Program-made: the position numbers and the translations under genes
In this document: piece after piece, positions 1 through 6,522 of the stretch
How positions within the stretch are numbered: the first letter of the stretch is position 1
Layout of the letters: every line of letters begins with the position of its first letter
The notes under the pieces: model-generated
What the model was told of the DNA's origin: nothing
Databases searched by the model: none
Seen by the model: only the letters and a program-made list of their open reading frames with translations
From: Chrysochromulina tobinii
Taxonomy: Eukaryota > Haptophyta > Prymnesiales > Chrysochromulinaceae
Direction: 5' to 3'
NCBI GenBank assembly: GCA_001275005.1
Contig: JWZX01001577.1
Location: 1 to 10,141 of the forward strand
Length of the DNA: 10,141 nt

Positions 1-95
1 ATGTATCTTGATGTATCTTGATGTCTATGAACGGGACACATCGAAATACATGCAAGATACATGCAAGATACATGCAAGATACATGCAGAATACAT
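1..95. repeat. Short tandem repeats in inverted arrangement
   Basis: Two tandem copies of ATGTATCTTG (1-20) are followed, after about 30 bases, by 11-bp units CAAGATACATG at 53-63, 64-74 and 75-85 and a degenerate unit at 86-95. The left unit is the reverse complement of the first ten bases of the right unit, so the two arrays can pair into a hairpin. The array is AT-rich, unlike the rest of the window, and touches the left edge, so its full extent is unknown. No coding potential is seen. Confidence 0.85.
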
Positions 96-109
96 AAGGA
101 TACGTATTA

Positions 110-143
110 TATAGGAAACCACCCCCAACTTGTATAGGAAACC
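110..143. repeat. Direct repeat TATAGGAAACC
   Basis: TATAGGAAACC occurs at 110-120 and again at 133-143, each followed by a run of C. The spacing is 23 bp. It could be a remnant of tandem duplication or a paired factor-binding site upstream of the cytochrome b561 gene. No function can be assigned from sequence alone. Confidence 0.6.
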
Positions 144-310
144 CCCAGTCACCCCGCGTTGCTCAGCCCCTTGCTCCTTTCTCATTGACCTCATTGTGAA
201 TGGCGTTGTACGTGTCGGTGTTGTGAATGTTTTTGAGATTGCGTGTACGTGTTGGTGTGTTGTGATTGAGTGATTCCAGAATTGCTGTTTAATTGTTGGT
301 GTGAATTCAC
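144..310 (+). other. 5' flank / probable promoter and leader of cytochrome b561 gene
   Basis: There is no gene here. The stretch 190-310 is rich in GT and TGTG runs and lacks a convincing TATA box at a usual distance from the ATG at 311. It probably holds the transcription start and 5' UTR. This rests only on its position. Confidence 0.4.
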
Positions 311-1132
311 ATGGTTTGGGGAGAGAGGACTTCTCGTGGTATGCTCCGCCCCGCTTACGACAAGCGCATCACCGCCGACGAGGAACCCCCACTCGACGAC
401 GCACGGTCAGATTCGACGTATCTATCGACGACGAGCGCAAATTATCGGAGCAATAGTGCACCTTTTATTGCAGGCGCCGTAGGCGTCCACGTCTTCATCG
501 TGGCAGCTTATGCCGCAATCCTATCCGCGATTGTTTCCACTCCATTCGGGACAGGATCCATGCATTTTATACTGCAGTCTGCAGCGTTCGCCGTGCTGGC
601 TCCCGTCGCCCTGGTCTCGTATCGCGTTTACCGAGATGCTTTCAGCATGAGCCATGCCGCGACGAAAGCCTTGCATGCGGCGCTCAACATTGGGGCAGCA
701 GCAGCCGGCATCGTTGGTGTCTGCTACATGTGGTCGGCGCACCAACAGAGGGCCGCCGAATTGACTGCCGCAGGGACGGCGGTGCATCTCGCCTCGGTGC
801 ACTCGTGGCTTGGTGCGGTTGCGCTCACGCTTTTCGTGCTGAATGCTTCCATTTCGCTTCCCGTCTTCTATTTGTGCCCATTAGCCACGCGCGCTGCCTG
901 GGTCCCCATACACATATTTTGGGGTGCTGTGGCAGCATCGCTCTGCTTCTGCAGCGTTTTGATGGGCATTTTGAGCGCAGCGGGGAGGGGCTACGGGTGG
1001 ACAGATGTGCTGTGGAAGGTGGCTGCGCTGCTCCTGGTTTGCGCAGCCGCGGCTGTCGGGCTAGTCTTTTATTCGTCTGAACGTCGGTCCCCACGCGACA
1101 AAGGCGAGATCGTCTGGGCACTTGCTGACTAG
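311..1132 (+). CDS. Cytochrome b561 family transmembrane ferric/ascorbate reductase
   Basis: This single-exon 273-residue protein starts at the first ATG; Met11 (nt 341) is a possible alternative start. After a polar N-terminal tail of about 50 residues there are six hydrophobic helices, near residues 52-74, 86-104, 122-140, 160-178, 200-222 and 232-254. Four histidines lie at the family's conserved places: H85 (helix 2), H122 (in KALHAALN), H164 (in SVHSWLG) and H201 (in PIHIFWG). They should ligate two b hemes in pairs on opposite membrane sides. A PVALVSYR segment (98-105) matches the family's ALLVYR-like ascorbate motif. Known members move electrons from cytosolic ascorbate across a membrane to monodehydroascorbate or Fe(III). 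Which membrane applies here cannot be read from the sequence. The size is normal for a one-domain CYB561 and no DOMON domain is fused. The family call is firm; the substrate is inferred. Confidence 0.93.
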   Translation: MVWGERTSRGMLRPAYDKRITADEEPPLDDARSDSTYLSTTSANYRSNSAPFIAGAVGVHVFIVAAYAAILSAIVSTPFGTGSMHFILQSAAFAVLAPVALVSYRVYRDAFSMSHAATKALHAALNIGAAAAGIVGVCYMWSAHQQRAAELTAAGTAVHLASVHSWLGAVALTLFVLNASISLPVFYLCPLATRAAWVPIHIFWGAVAASLCFCSVLMGILSAAGRGYGWTDVLWKVAALLLVCAAAAVGLVFYSSERRSPRDKGEIVWALAD

Positions 1133-1137
1133 AAAAT

Positions 1138-1321
1138 GGCGGCGGTGGCATCGATGTCGGCGGCACTGGCGGTTACACACCAGCTACGGCGCGGCACTGG
1201 CGACAATGCAGTTTGCAGTGGCCTGCGGCCCGATCATGATGTCCAGGACTGCGGCACTGTGGCGACAACACCGACGGCGGCACCGGCGGCGGCGACATTG
1301 TTGGCGGCGGCACAGGTGGCC
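1138..1321. repeat. Degenerate GGC-rich repeat
   Basis: Variants of GCGGCACTGGCGAC recur near 1157, 1190, 1251, 1275 and 1302, mixed with runs of GGC. The copies near 1190 and 1251 share a longer similarity, from GCGGCACTG through GCGACAA. The block reads as glycine-rich in one frame, interrupted by a TGA at 1237-1239. A decayed minisatellite is the simplest reading; a former glycine-rich coding piece is the alternative. Confidence 0.5.
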
Positions 1322-1784
1322 CCATACAACCCCATGTACAACCCTCTCTACGGGATGGAGGCATGTGGAGCAGGTTACAAGTACCGGTACCGTACACCCG
1401 AACGGACCATCCGACACGTTCCTGCTCACGTTCCGAACTTTCGTACAATGTCATTCCTATTCCTCGACCAGTCATGCCGCTTCAGCCCTGGGTCAGCGGC
1501 GCGGCGAACGAGGCTTATGAGATACCGGTACACGTCGAAACACGTGGTCATGAGTTCGAGGCTGCCAGGCTCACTCGCATTCGTCTCGCGGCAAATCCCC
1601 GATTTACCCCCACTCAAGATGCGCGGTCCTCGCGCTGCGGAGTACAATTGTAGAAGTGTCATTCTAGGCGTTTGTCCCAGGCTCTCCCAGCCTTTTACCG
1701 GTACCATGATGACAGTTTCCACGCAAAGTCCGCATCGGGGGGATTTTTGGGATTCGTGAATCGATCTTTTGTCTCCGTGGCGAG

Positions 1785-1806
1785 GTCTCTCCCTAACCCT
1801 TGTCCA
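1785..1806 (+). promoter_or_regulatory. Candidate 3' splice site in the leader of the phosphotransferase
   Basis: A pyrimidine-rich stretch contains CCCTAAC, a good branch-point match, and ends in TTGTCCAG at about 1806. This is 75 bases before the ATG at 1881. It resembles the polypyrimidine-AG end of the clear intron in the beta-mannosidase gene, which also contains CCCTAAC. It suggests a spliced 5' UTR or an upstream coding exon. GTACCATG at 1701 is one possible donor, but it is weak. Confidence 0.4.
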
Positions 1807-1880
1807 GTGTGCGCGCAACCAGGCGTGCGTCGACAAAGGATCGACTTTCCGGGCTCCACGGCGGAGCACAGTTGGTGCCT

Positions 1881-3140
1881 ATGGCTAACGGGAAACCCAG
1901 CAGGCCTTGGGCCAAAAATCTGCAGCGCTACTGGCAGGTACATCCGCTGGACGAAGCGGAGCGCGCGAGCTTGAAAAGCTATCAGTATCTCGCGCCGGCG
2001 CTTTCGCTGTGCGAACGAAATGGCCTGGATAAGTTCTGGGCTTGGTGGGCGGAGCACGTCTACCCAAAGTGGCTCGCACCGAATCTGATCACGCTGGCCG
2101 GTGGCGCGTGCGTTGGCGTGGCAATGCTGCTCACGCTAGCTCACAGCCCGTCGCTGCTCGGAGCTGCGCCAGGCTGGGTCTACGCGACCAACGCGGTTCT
2201 CATCCTGTCTTACCAGACGCTCGATGGCAGCGACGGCAAACAAGCACGCCGCACGTCCTCAGGCTCTCCGATAGGCGAGCTCTTTGACCACGGCGTTGAC
2301 GCCTGGGCCACGGGTTGCATCGTCTTCATCTGCATCGACGCCTTCGCCTTTGGCATCCAATCTCCGTGGCCGTGGTTGGTCCTCGTCGGCGCGCAGTTGG
2401 CCTTTTTCGCCTCCAACCTGACGTTGTTGCAAACGGGCCGCATGCAGGTTGATGACATGGGCGTGATCGAGCTGCAGAGTGTCATGTCCATCTGCCTCTG
2501 CGCGACCGCCATGTACTCACCCAGCATATGGCAGATGCACGCTCCGAGCATATTCGGGCATATCTTCGAAGTGCGCCAGCTGCTGGCTGTGGGCATCATC
2601 TTCAACATCACGAAGGCGGTTGTCGGCTCGGTCTACAACGCGTTCTGCCACGCACTCGACCACGGAAGGACAAGTAGCAGTAGTAGCAGCGCGCGCAACG
2701 GCCACGCTGATGTGAGCAGCAGCGCACGCCGTGCCTCCAACGGCTACATGGGCCTCGTACAGCACTGCGACATTGTCGCGACGTATGCGGGCTGCGTCGG
2801 CGCGTCGTACGCGTGCCTGAGGCGCCACGGAACCGGCGACATTCCCATGCGACTCCTGTGGCTCTGCGCCAACTCCTGCTTCGCCGAGTACCTCACCCGC
2901 TTACTGGTGGAGCGCGTCACGTCCCGGCGACTGCCAGCCCTGGCGCCCAGCCTGCTCTGGATCATGGGATTCCTCGGCGCGTCTCTCCAGCCCGCCAATC
3001 TGATAGCGTGCGCGCTCGCCGCTAGCTCCGCCGCCGTGGCGCACGCGGGCTACTTTGTGTGGGCGTGCTCGGTGAGCTCCCGTGCCCTTGGCTTGCACGT
3101 CTTCCGCGTTCGCGGAGCTCACTCGTGGTGCCGACTGTGA
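1881..3140 (+). CDS. CDP-alcohol phosphatidyltransferase (ethanolamine-/cholinephosphotransferase type)
   Basis: The ATG at 1881 gives 419 residues, close to the roughly 390-420 usual for eukaryotic EPT1/CPT1/CEPT1. The frame is open upstream to 1800 but has no earlier ATG. The family signature is complete, DG..DG..AR........G...D...D: D115, D118, G119, A122, R123, G132, D136 and D140, within LDGSDGKQARR and GELFDHGVD. The first and last aspartates bind divalent metal and activate the diacylglycerol hydroxyl. The family transfers phosphoethanolamine or phosphocholine from its CDP ester to diacylglycerol, the last Kennedy-pathway step, in ER or Golgi membranes. Hydrophobic helices run through the rest, and the C-terminal segment (SSRALGLHVFRV) matches the family's conserved tail, so the protein looks complete. 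A serine-rich loop (about 262-286) is unusual. The choice between ethanolamine and choline cannot be made by eye. Confidence 0.93.
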   Translation: MANGKPSRPWAKNLQRYWQVHPLDEAERASLKSYQYLAPALSLCERNGLDKFWAWWAEHVYPKWLAPNLITLAGGACVGVAMLLTLAHSPSLLGAAPGWVYATNAVLILSYQTLDGSDGKQARRTSSGSPIGELFDHGVDAWATGCIVFICIDAFAFGIQSPWPWLVLVGAQLAFFASNLTLLQTGRMQVDDMGVIELQSVMSICLCATAMYSPSIWQMHAPSIFGHIFEVRQLLAVGIIFNITKAVVGSVYNAFCHALDHGRTSSSSSSARNGHADVSSSARRASNGYMGLVQHCDIVATYAGCVGASYACLRRHGTGDIPMRLLWLCANSCFAEYLTRLLVERVTSRRLPALAPSLLWIMGFLGASLQPANLIACALAASSAAVAHAGYFVWACSVSSRALGLHVFRVRGAHSWCRL

Positions 3141-3846
3141 AATGGTGGCTCCCTGGCGAGAGTGCAGAGTCGAGAAGGAGAGCCATGCTTCGAAGCCATG
3201 CTATCGTGCGAGTGGTTTTTTATGGTTCGGTATCGGGTACTGGGAGCGTGGCCTTCGAGGGCGACGCTCGCGCGGTGTGACAGCTGACTCGGCCTGGGCT
3301 AGGTGTGAACGAGGGGTGGCGTGACTCTGTCGTCTATTTGCCCGTCGGCCGTCGCGCGATGTGGTGGTATTAAAAATACGATTACTATGATTCCACCCTC
3401 CGGCTCCGCAACGACGCTCGGCTGACCGCGGGGACGAGCAGGGCGAGGAAAACGTAGCGGCTAGGAGCCCATGTGCGGTTCTTGCATCTCGGGGTTGAGC
3501 TTGTACTCGACTAACATACTCCACCCCGACCGCTACGCTCTAGAACTAGATCCTGGAGAGCTCCTCTGGAAAAGCTAAACATGGCCTGAGACAGCCTGAT
3601 TCCTGAGTTGCGTTGATCAATAGCATTATATCTTTTCATTCCGGATGGAGCGACGCGACGCCATCTATTGTAGTTACCATGTTACCTCGACCGGACGTCC
3701 AAATAGCATCTCGCCCGTAAGCCGCCGAGCGCCGGGGTCAAGCACAGGAGAGATCGCAATATAATGCATGCTACAGCTGCGAAGACACGCACGTTACATG
3801 TATTCCATGAACGCCCTCCCCTAGCTTCCGACTGGCACGGCCCCGC
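3141..3846. other. 706-bp gap between phosphotransferase and EF-hand genes
   Basis: I find no credible gene. Short open frames near both ends are compositionally biased and match nothing I know. The left part should hold the 3' end of the phosphotransferase transcript. An AT-rich patch at 3367-3391 (TATTAAAAATACG and following) stands out from the GC-rich surroundings. The nested inverted repeat at 3453-3537 is listed separately. The right part should contain the promoter of the EF-hand gene, with AT-rich patches near 3620-3640 and 3757-3768. Confidence 0.5.
3453..3537 (-). other. Nested inverted repeat, candidate structured element
   Basis: An outer 8-bp stem (CGTAGCGG 3453-3460 with CCGCTACG 3530-3537) directly abuts an inner 7-bp stem (TCGGGGT 3489-3495 with ACCCCGA 3523-3529). 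The 3' arm is therefore 15 continuous paired bases. The bases left over on the 5' side can form a third small hairpin (ATGTG 3471-3475 with TGCAT 3483-3487, two G-U pairs). On the minus strand the outer stem is followed at once by TTTT (3449-3452), as at a Pol III end. It does not fit a tRNA: no T-arm is present. It could be chance. Confidence 0.3.
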
Positions 3847-6114
3847 ATGTCGCGCGGGACACCCGAGGGCACCCAGGCCAGTGCTGTGGCGCAGCCCTTA
3901 TTCAAAGGATATGGCCGAGCTGGGGTCGTGTATAGGGAACCCGTCCTCCTCAAGTCCTGGCTCGCACCGTCGCGGCCACCACCGATGCGGCCACCACCAT
4001 CGCGGCCACCACCATCGCGGCCAAAGCCACCCATCCAAACGCCATCCGTGCAGCCACGCAACACGCCGATCATAAAGGCCATCGAGGTCCGTCTAATCGA
4101 AAAGCGATGCCGAGCTTTGTACAGCACGCCCGATGCTGGCGACGGGGCTGGCGAGCGGCAGCGTGCCTTCGCAGTGCTGCAGCAGCTGCAGATGGTGCGT
4201 AGCCAGAAGGCAAAGGCCCGGATCCCTGAGCCGACGTGGCGTGCGGAGCCGACTGTATACACGTCCGGTTCCTCGGCGGAGCTGAATACACGGATGTTGG
4301 CCGAGCGAGCTTCGATGCGCTTCGAAGAGAAGGATCGCGACGGCGATCTCACGCTCGACTTCGAAGAGTTCCACGCGAATTTCCCTCGACTCGTACGAGA
4401 GGCCGTCGGCGTCGAGGGCATCCGCAGGTGGTTCGACGAGGCCGATACCGACGGCGACAAGACATTGACGAAGAACGAATTCTTCGCATGGTGCATGAAG
4501 CACGGCCAGGGCGGTCTGCACGACAAGTTTGCCAAGTTCGACCGGCTCCAAACAGGATCGCTCGACTACAACGAGTTCGAGCGGCTGTGCGCGAGCGTCG
4601 GCTTCGGTGGGGAAGCTCGTAAGATCTTTCCGTCACTCGATGAGGAGCGACGAGGCGTCATCAAGCTTGAAGGTATTGAGGAACTCGTCAAGCGCCATAG
4701 TGAGAACCGGAGGCTCTCGGCCCGCGCCAAGGAGATGCTCTGCATGGTGCTGCTTGCCGGCGCCGAGGCCGCGCTCAGTGCCGAGGGGGCGTCGGATTTG
4801 CGCTCGAAAACGAAAGATTGGGCCATACGAGCGCGCGACGCAGCCGGCGTGCGCGTGGAGTTACACGCGCTGCTCAGTGGCAGCGGCGCGGCCATCGTGG
4901 ATGTGATGGCCCTTTTCAACTCGGATCGCGAGCAGCTCATCGACGAGATGGAGTTCCAGACGACCCTCAAGACTCTCTTCAAGTGCCACGCGAAGCCCTG
5001 GGAGCTCGATGCCGTGTTTGAGTCCATCGACCTCGACCGTTCTGGTTCGATCGGCTTCGATGAGCTCTTCGAATTCGTGCGTGGCCGCCGTCACGCGCAC
5101 GATCGGCGAAGCCTTGTTGTGCGTCGGCTCTCGTTGCAGCCTCCCCCGGGCGCAGCATGGGCCCTCGGCGACATCGAGTGGGATGTGGAGACGTTTCGCT
5201 CGCTGCTGCGCCAGAACTTCAAGGTCCACGACGTCAAGGTAGCCGATGTCATCAAGGCGTGGGATCGATCGGGCGACGGTCAACTGAGCGAGTCTGAGTA
5301 CCTGCATCACATGGAACTCTTCTTCATGAGCTCGTCGGCGGCGGCGTCCATGGCGCTTCGCCAGCTGTGGCAGCAAGAGGTGCGTTCCGTCGCGCTCAGT
5401 GCCTTCCACGTCGTGGCGGCCATCGATCGAAACGGACGTGAAGAAGGCGCCAACGACGAGGTGAGCGTGCTGGAGCTCGAGAGATGGTTGTCTGGGGCGG
5501 CCATCCTGCACCCACGGCTAAAGCCTCGTGCCCACCGGAGCGAGGCCGCGAAGCACCTGGGATTAGCTGGCGATCAGAAGAGCTGGGCCGTGCCCGAAGC
5601 TCTCAGCGGTGCTCTCCGCGCGGACCCCTCGCCCGGCACGGCGCCTCGCTCGAGCTCGCGGCTCACTCGCATCCTCGACCGAAGCACGCGCTCGATGCTT
5701 CTGAAAGCGCAGCACGCGCGGAGCAAGGCGTCGGAACAGCGCAGGGGCGCCGAACAGTGGGAGCAATGGCAGCGGCAGCGTCACGCGGAGCTACACCGGT
5801 GCGACTCCGCGCCCACCTTCATGATCGGCCAGAGGATGTGCCCATCGTCCCCCCCGAACCGCGGCGACGCCCTCTGGTCAGCATCCTCTCGCCGCCCTGG
5901 GTCTGCGGGCCAGGCAACTGAGCAGCCGAGCCCACAGCTGGGCAGGCTCACCAGGATGGAGGCCATGGCGGGCGCCTTGCAAGCCAAGTTGCTCAACACG
6001 AGTACAAGCTTCGTCAAACTCGACGATCGGGTGAGGCCGATCGTGCCGCACGGTCCCGTACCGTTGATTGCACAGGAGGAGGAGCGCCACGCACGACGAG
6101 CGCCGGCCGAGTGA
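3847..6114 (+). CDS. Multi-EF-hand calcium-binding protein, no enzyme domain seen
   Basis: This is a single-exon 755-residue protein. The N-terminus has a proline-rich stretch (41-62). Canonical EF-hand loops are seen at 163-174 (DRDGDLTLDFEE), 200-211 (DTDGDKTLTKNE), 358-369 (NSDREQLIDEME), 395-406 (DLDRSGSIGFDE) and 473-484 (DRSGDGQLSESE). A degenerate hand lies at 232-243 (position 3 is Leu), and a weaker one near 265-276. A last one near 527-545 has an expanded loop. The hands pair as 1-2, 4-5 and 6-7. The C-terminal part (about 595-755) is Ser/Arg/Gln-rich with a charged helical stretch at about 617-650. There is no signal peptide, transmembrane helix or kinase domain, so a cytosolic calcium sensor or cytoskeletal/flagellar protein is a guess. 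The family (EF-hand) is certain from sequence; the role is unknown. Confidence 0.85.
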   Translation: MSRGTPEGTQASAVAQPLFKGYGRAGVVYREPVLLKSWLAPSRPPPMRPPPSRPPPSRPKPPIQTPSVQPRNTPIIKAIEVRLIEKRCRALYSTPDAGDGAGERQRAFAVLQQLQMVRSQKAKARIPEPTWRAEPTVYTSGSSAELNTRMLAERASMRFEEKDRDGDLTLDFEEFHANFPRLVREAVGVEGIRRWFDEADTDGDKTLTKNEFFAWCMKHGQGGLHDKFAKFDRLQTGSLDYNEFERLCASVGFGGEARKIFPSLDEERRGVIKLEGIEELVKRHSENRRLSARAKEMLCMVLLAGAEAALSAEGASDLRSKTKDWAIRARDAAGVRVELHALLSGSGAAIVDVMALFNSDREQLIDEMEFQTTLKTLFKCHAKPWELDAVFESIDLDRSGSIGFDELFEFVRGRRHAHDRRSLVVRRLSLQPPPGAAWALGDIEWDVETFRSLLRQNFKVHDVKVADVIKAWDRSGDGQLSESEYLHHMELFFMSSSAAASMALRQLWQQEVRSVALSAFHVVAAIDRNGREEGANDEVSVLELERWLSGAAILHPRLKPRAHRSEAAKHLGLAGDQKSWAVPEALSGALRADPSPGTAPRSSSRLTRILDRSTRSMLLKAQHARSKASEQRRGAEQWEQWQRQRHAELHRCDSAPTFMIGQRMCPSSPPNRGDALWSASSRRPGSAGQATEQPSPQLGRLTRMEAMAGALQAKLLNTSTSFVKLDDRVRPIVPHGPVPLIAQEEERHARRAPAE
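3973..4017 (+). repeat. 15-bp in-frame tandem repeat
   Basis: Three units of CGGCCACCACC followed by GATG or ATCG lie at 3973-3987, 3988-4002 and 4003-4017, and a partial unit follows. They encode the RPPP(M/S) repeats in the proline-rich N-terminus of the EF-hand protein. Because the unit is a multiple of three, copy-number change would keep the frame. Confidence 0.8.
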
Positions 6115-6522
6115 GAAAGAAGCTCACGTGGTGCTTGCCGAATACGGCCTCTTGGGTCGGAGCGATCTCTCAGGTGTGGAGCATCCCAACGAGAGGATCG
6201 CCCGCAGCTCGCGTCGAGAATGATCGAGCTTGAATCTTGAGATTATTCTGTATGTTTTACATCACCAGCAAGCAACATGAGCGAATACATGTACGTAAGT
6301 GATGTTGTTATCATCTTTTTACCTTCATGTGCTTCAAGGCAATACCAAGGAACCGGTCAGCACGGCAGGCTTTTAGAAATCAGACCCACTCAGAGTCCAC
6401 CGAGCAGTCAGCACTCCAACCTCCAAGCACACATCCCAGCATCAATGCATTCAAACCCCGTCTTCCATAGCCATCAAGTAGAACCCAGCACGGCAAATCT
6501 ACGTCCGGCCGCGAGCCCACGC
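6115..6522. other. 408-bp gap between two convergent genes
   Basis: This gap holds the 3' ends of the EF-hand gene (+) and the beta-mannosidase gene (-). Both should terminate here, and their transcripts may overlap. An AT-richer patch runs from about 6225 to 6330. No RNA gene or repeat is seen. A donor-like GTAAGT at 6295 and an acceptor-like TGCTTCAAG at about 6339 are noted, but no supported gene uses them. Confidence 0.5.

Larger units (their letters stand above)
1133..1880. other. 748-bp gap between cytochrome b561 and phosphotransferase genes
   Basis: I recognise no gene here. Several frames are open for 100-200 codons on both strands, but none gives a recognisable family. One frame (1136-1759, +) begins one codon after the b561 stop and in the same frame. 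Another (1240-1653, +) starts with glycine-rich residues. Because many frames are open together, base composition explains them better than coding. Three TACCGGTA palindromes lie at 1382-1389, 1523-1530 and 1696-1703. A pyrimidine-rich, splice-acceptor-like sequence sits at 1785-1806. The right part should hold the promoter and leader of the phosphotransferase. Confidence 0.5.

Noticed and set aside
1136-1759. 207-residue plus-strand ORF as an independent gene
   Set aside because: No recognisable domain, several competing open frames on both strands, and overlap with a degenerate repeat. Kept only as a low-interest readthrough idea.
1426-1869. 147-residue minus-strand ORF
   Set aside because: No family resemblance; it overlaps other equally open frames and the probable leader of the phosphotransferase.
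1800-1880. Phosphotransferase start at 1800
   Set aside because: The codon at 1800 is TTG, not ATG. The first ATG in frame is at 1881 and gives the normal family length.
3201-3524. 107-residue minus-strand ORF
   Set aside because: Arg/Ser-rich composition typical of noncoding GC-rich DNA, with no motif and no homologous look.
3453-3537. tRNA of about 85 nt
   Set aside because: The end stem has a suitable length, but there is no T-arm sequence (GGTTCRA type) and no D-arm in the right place on either strand.
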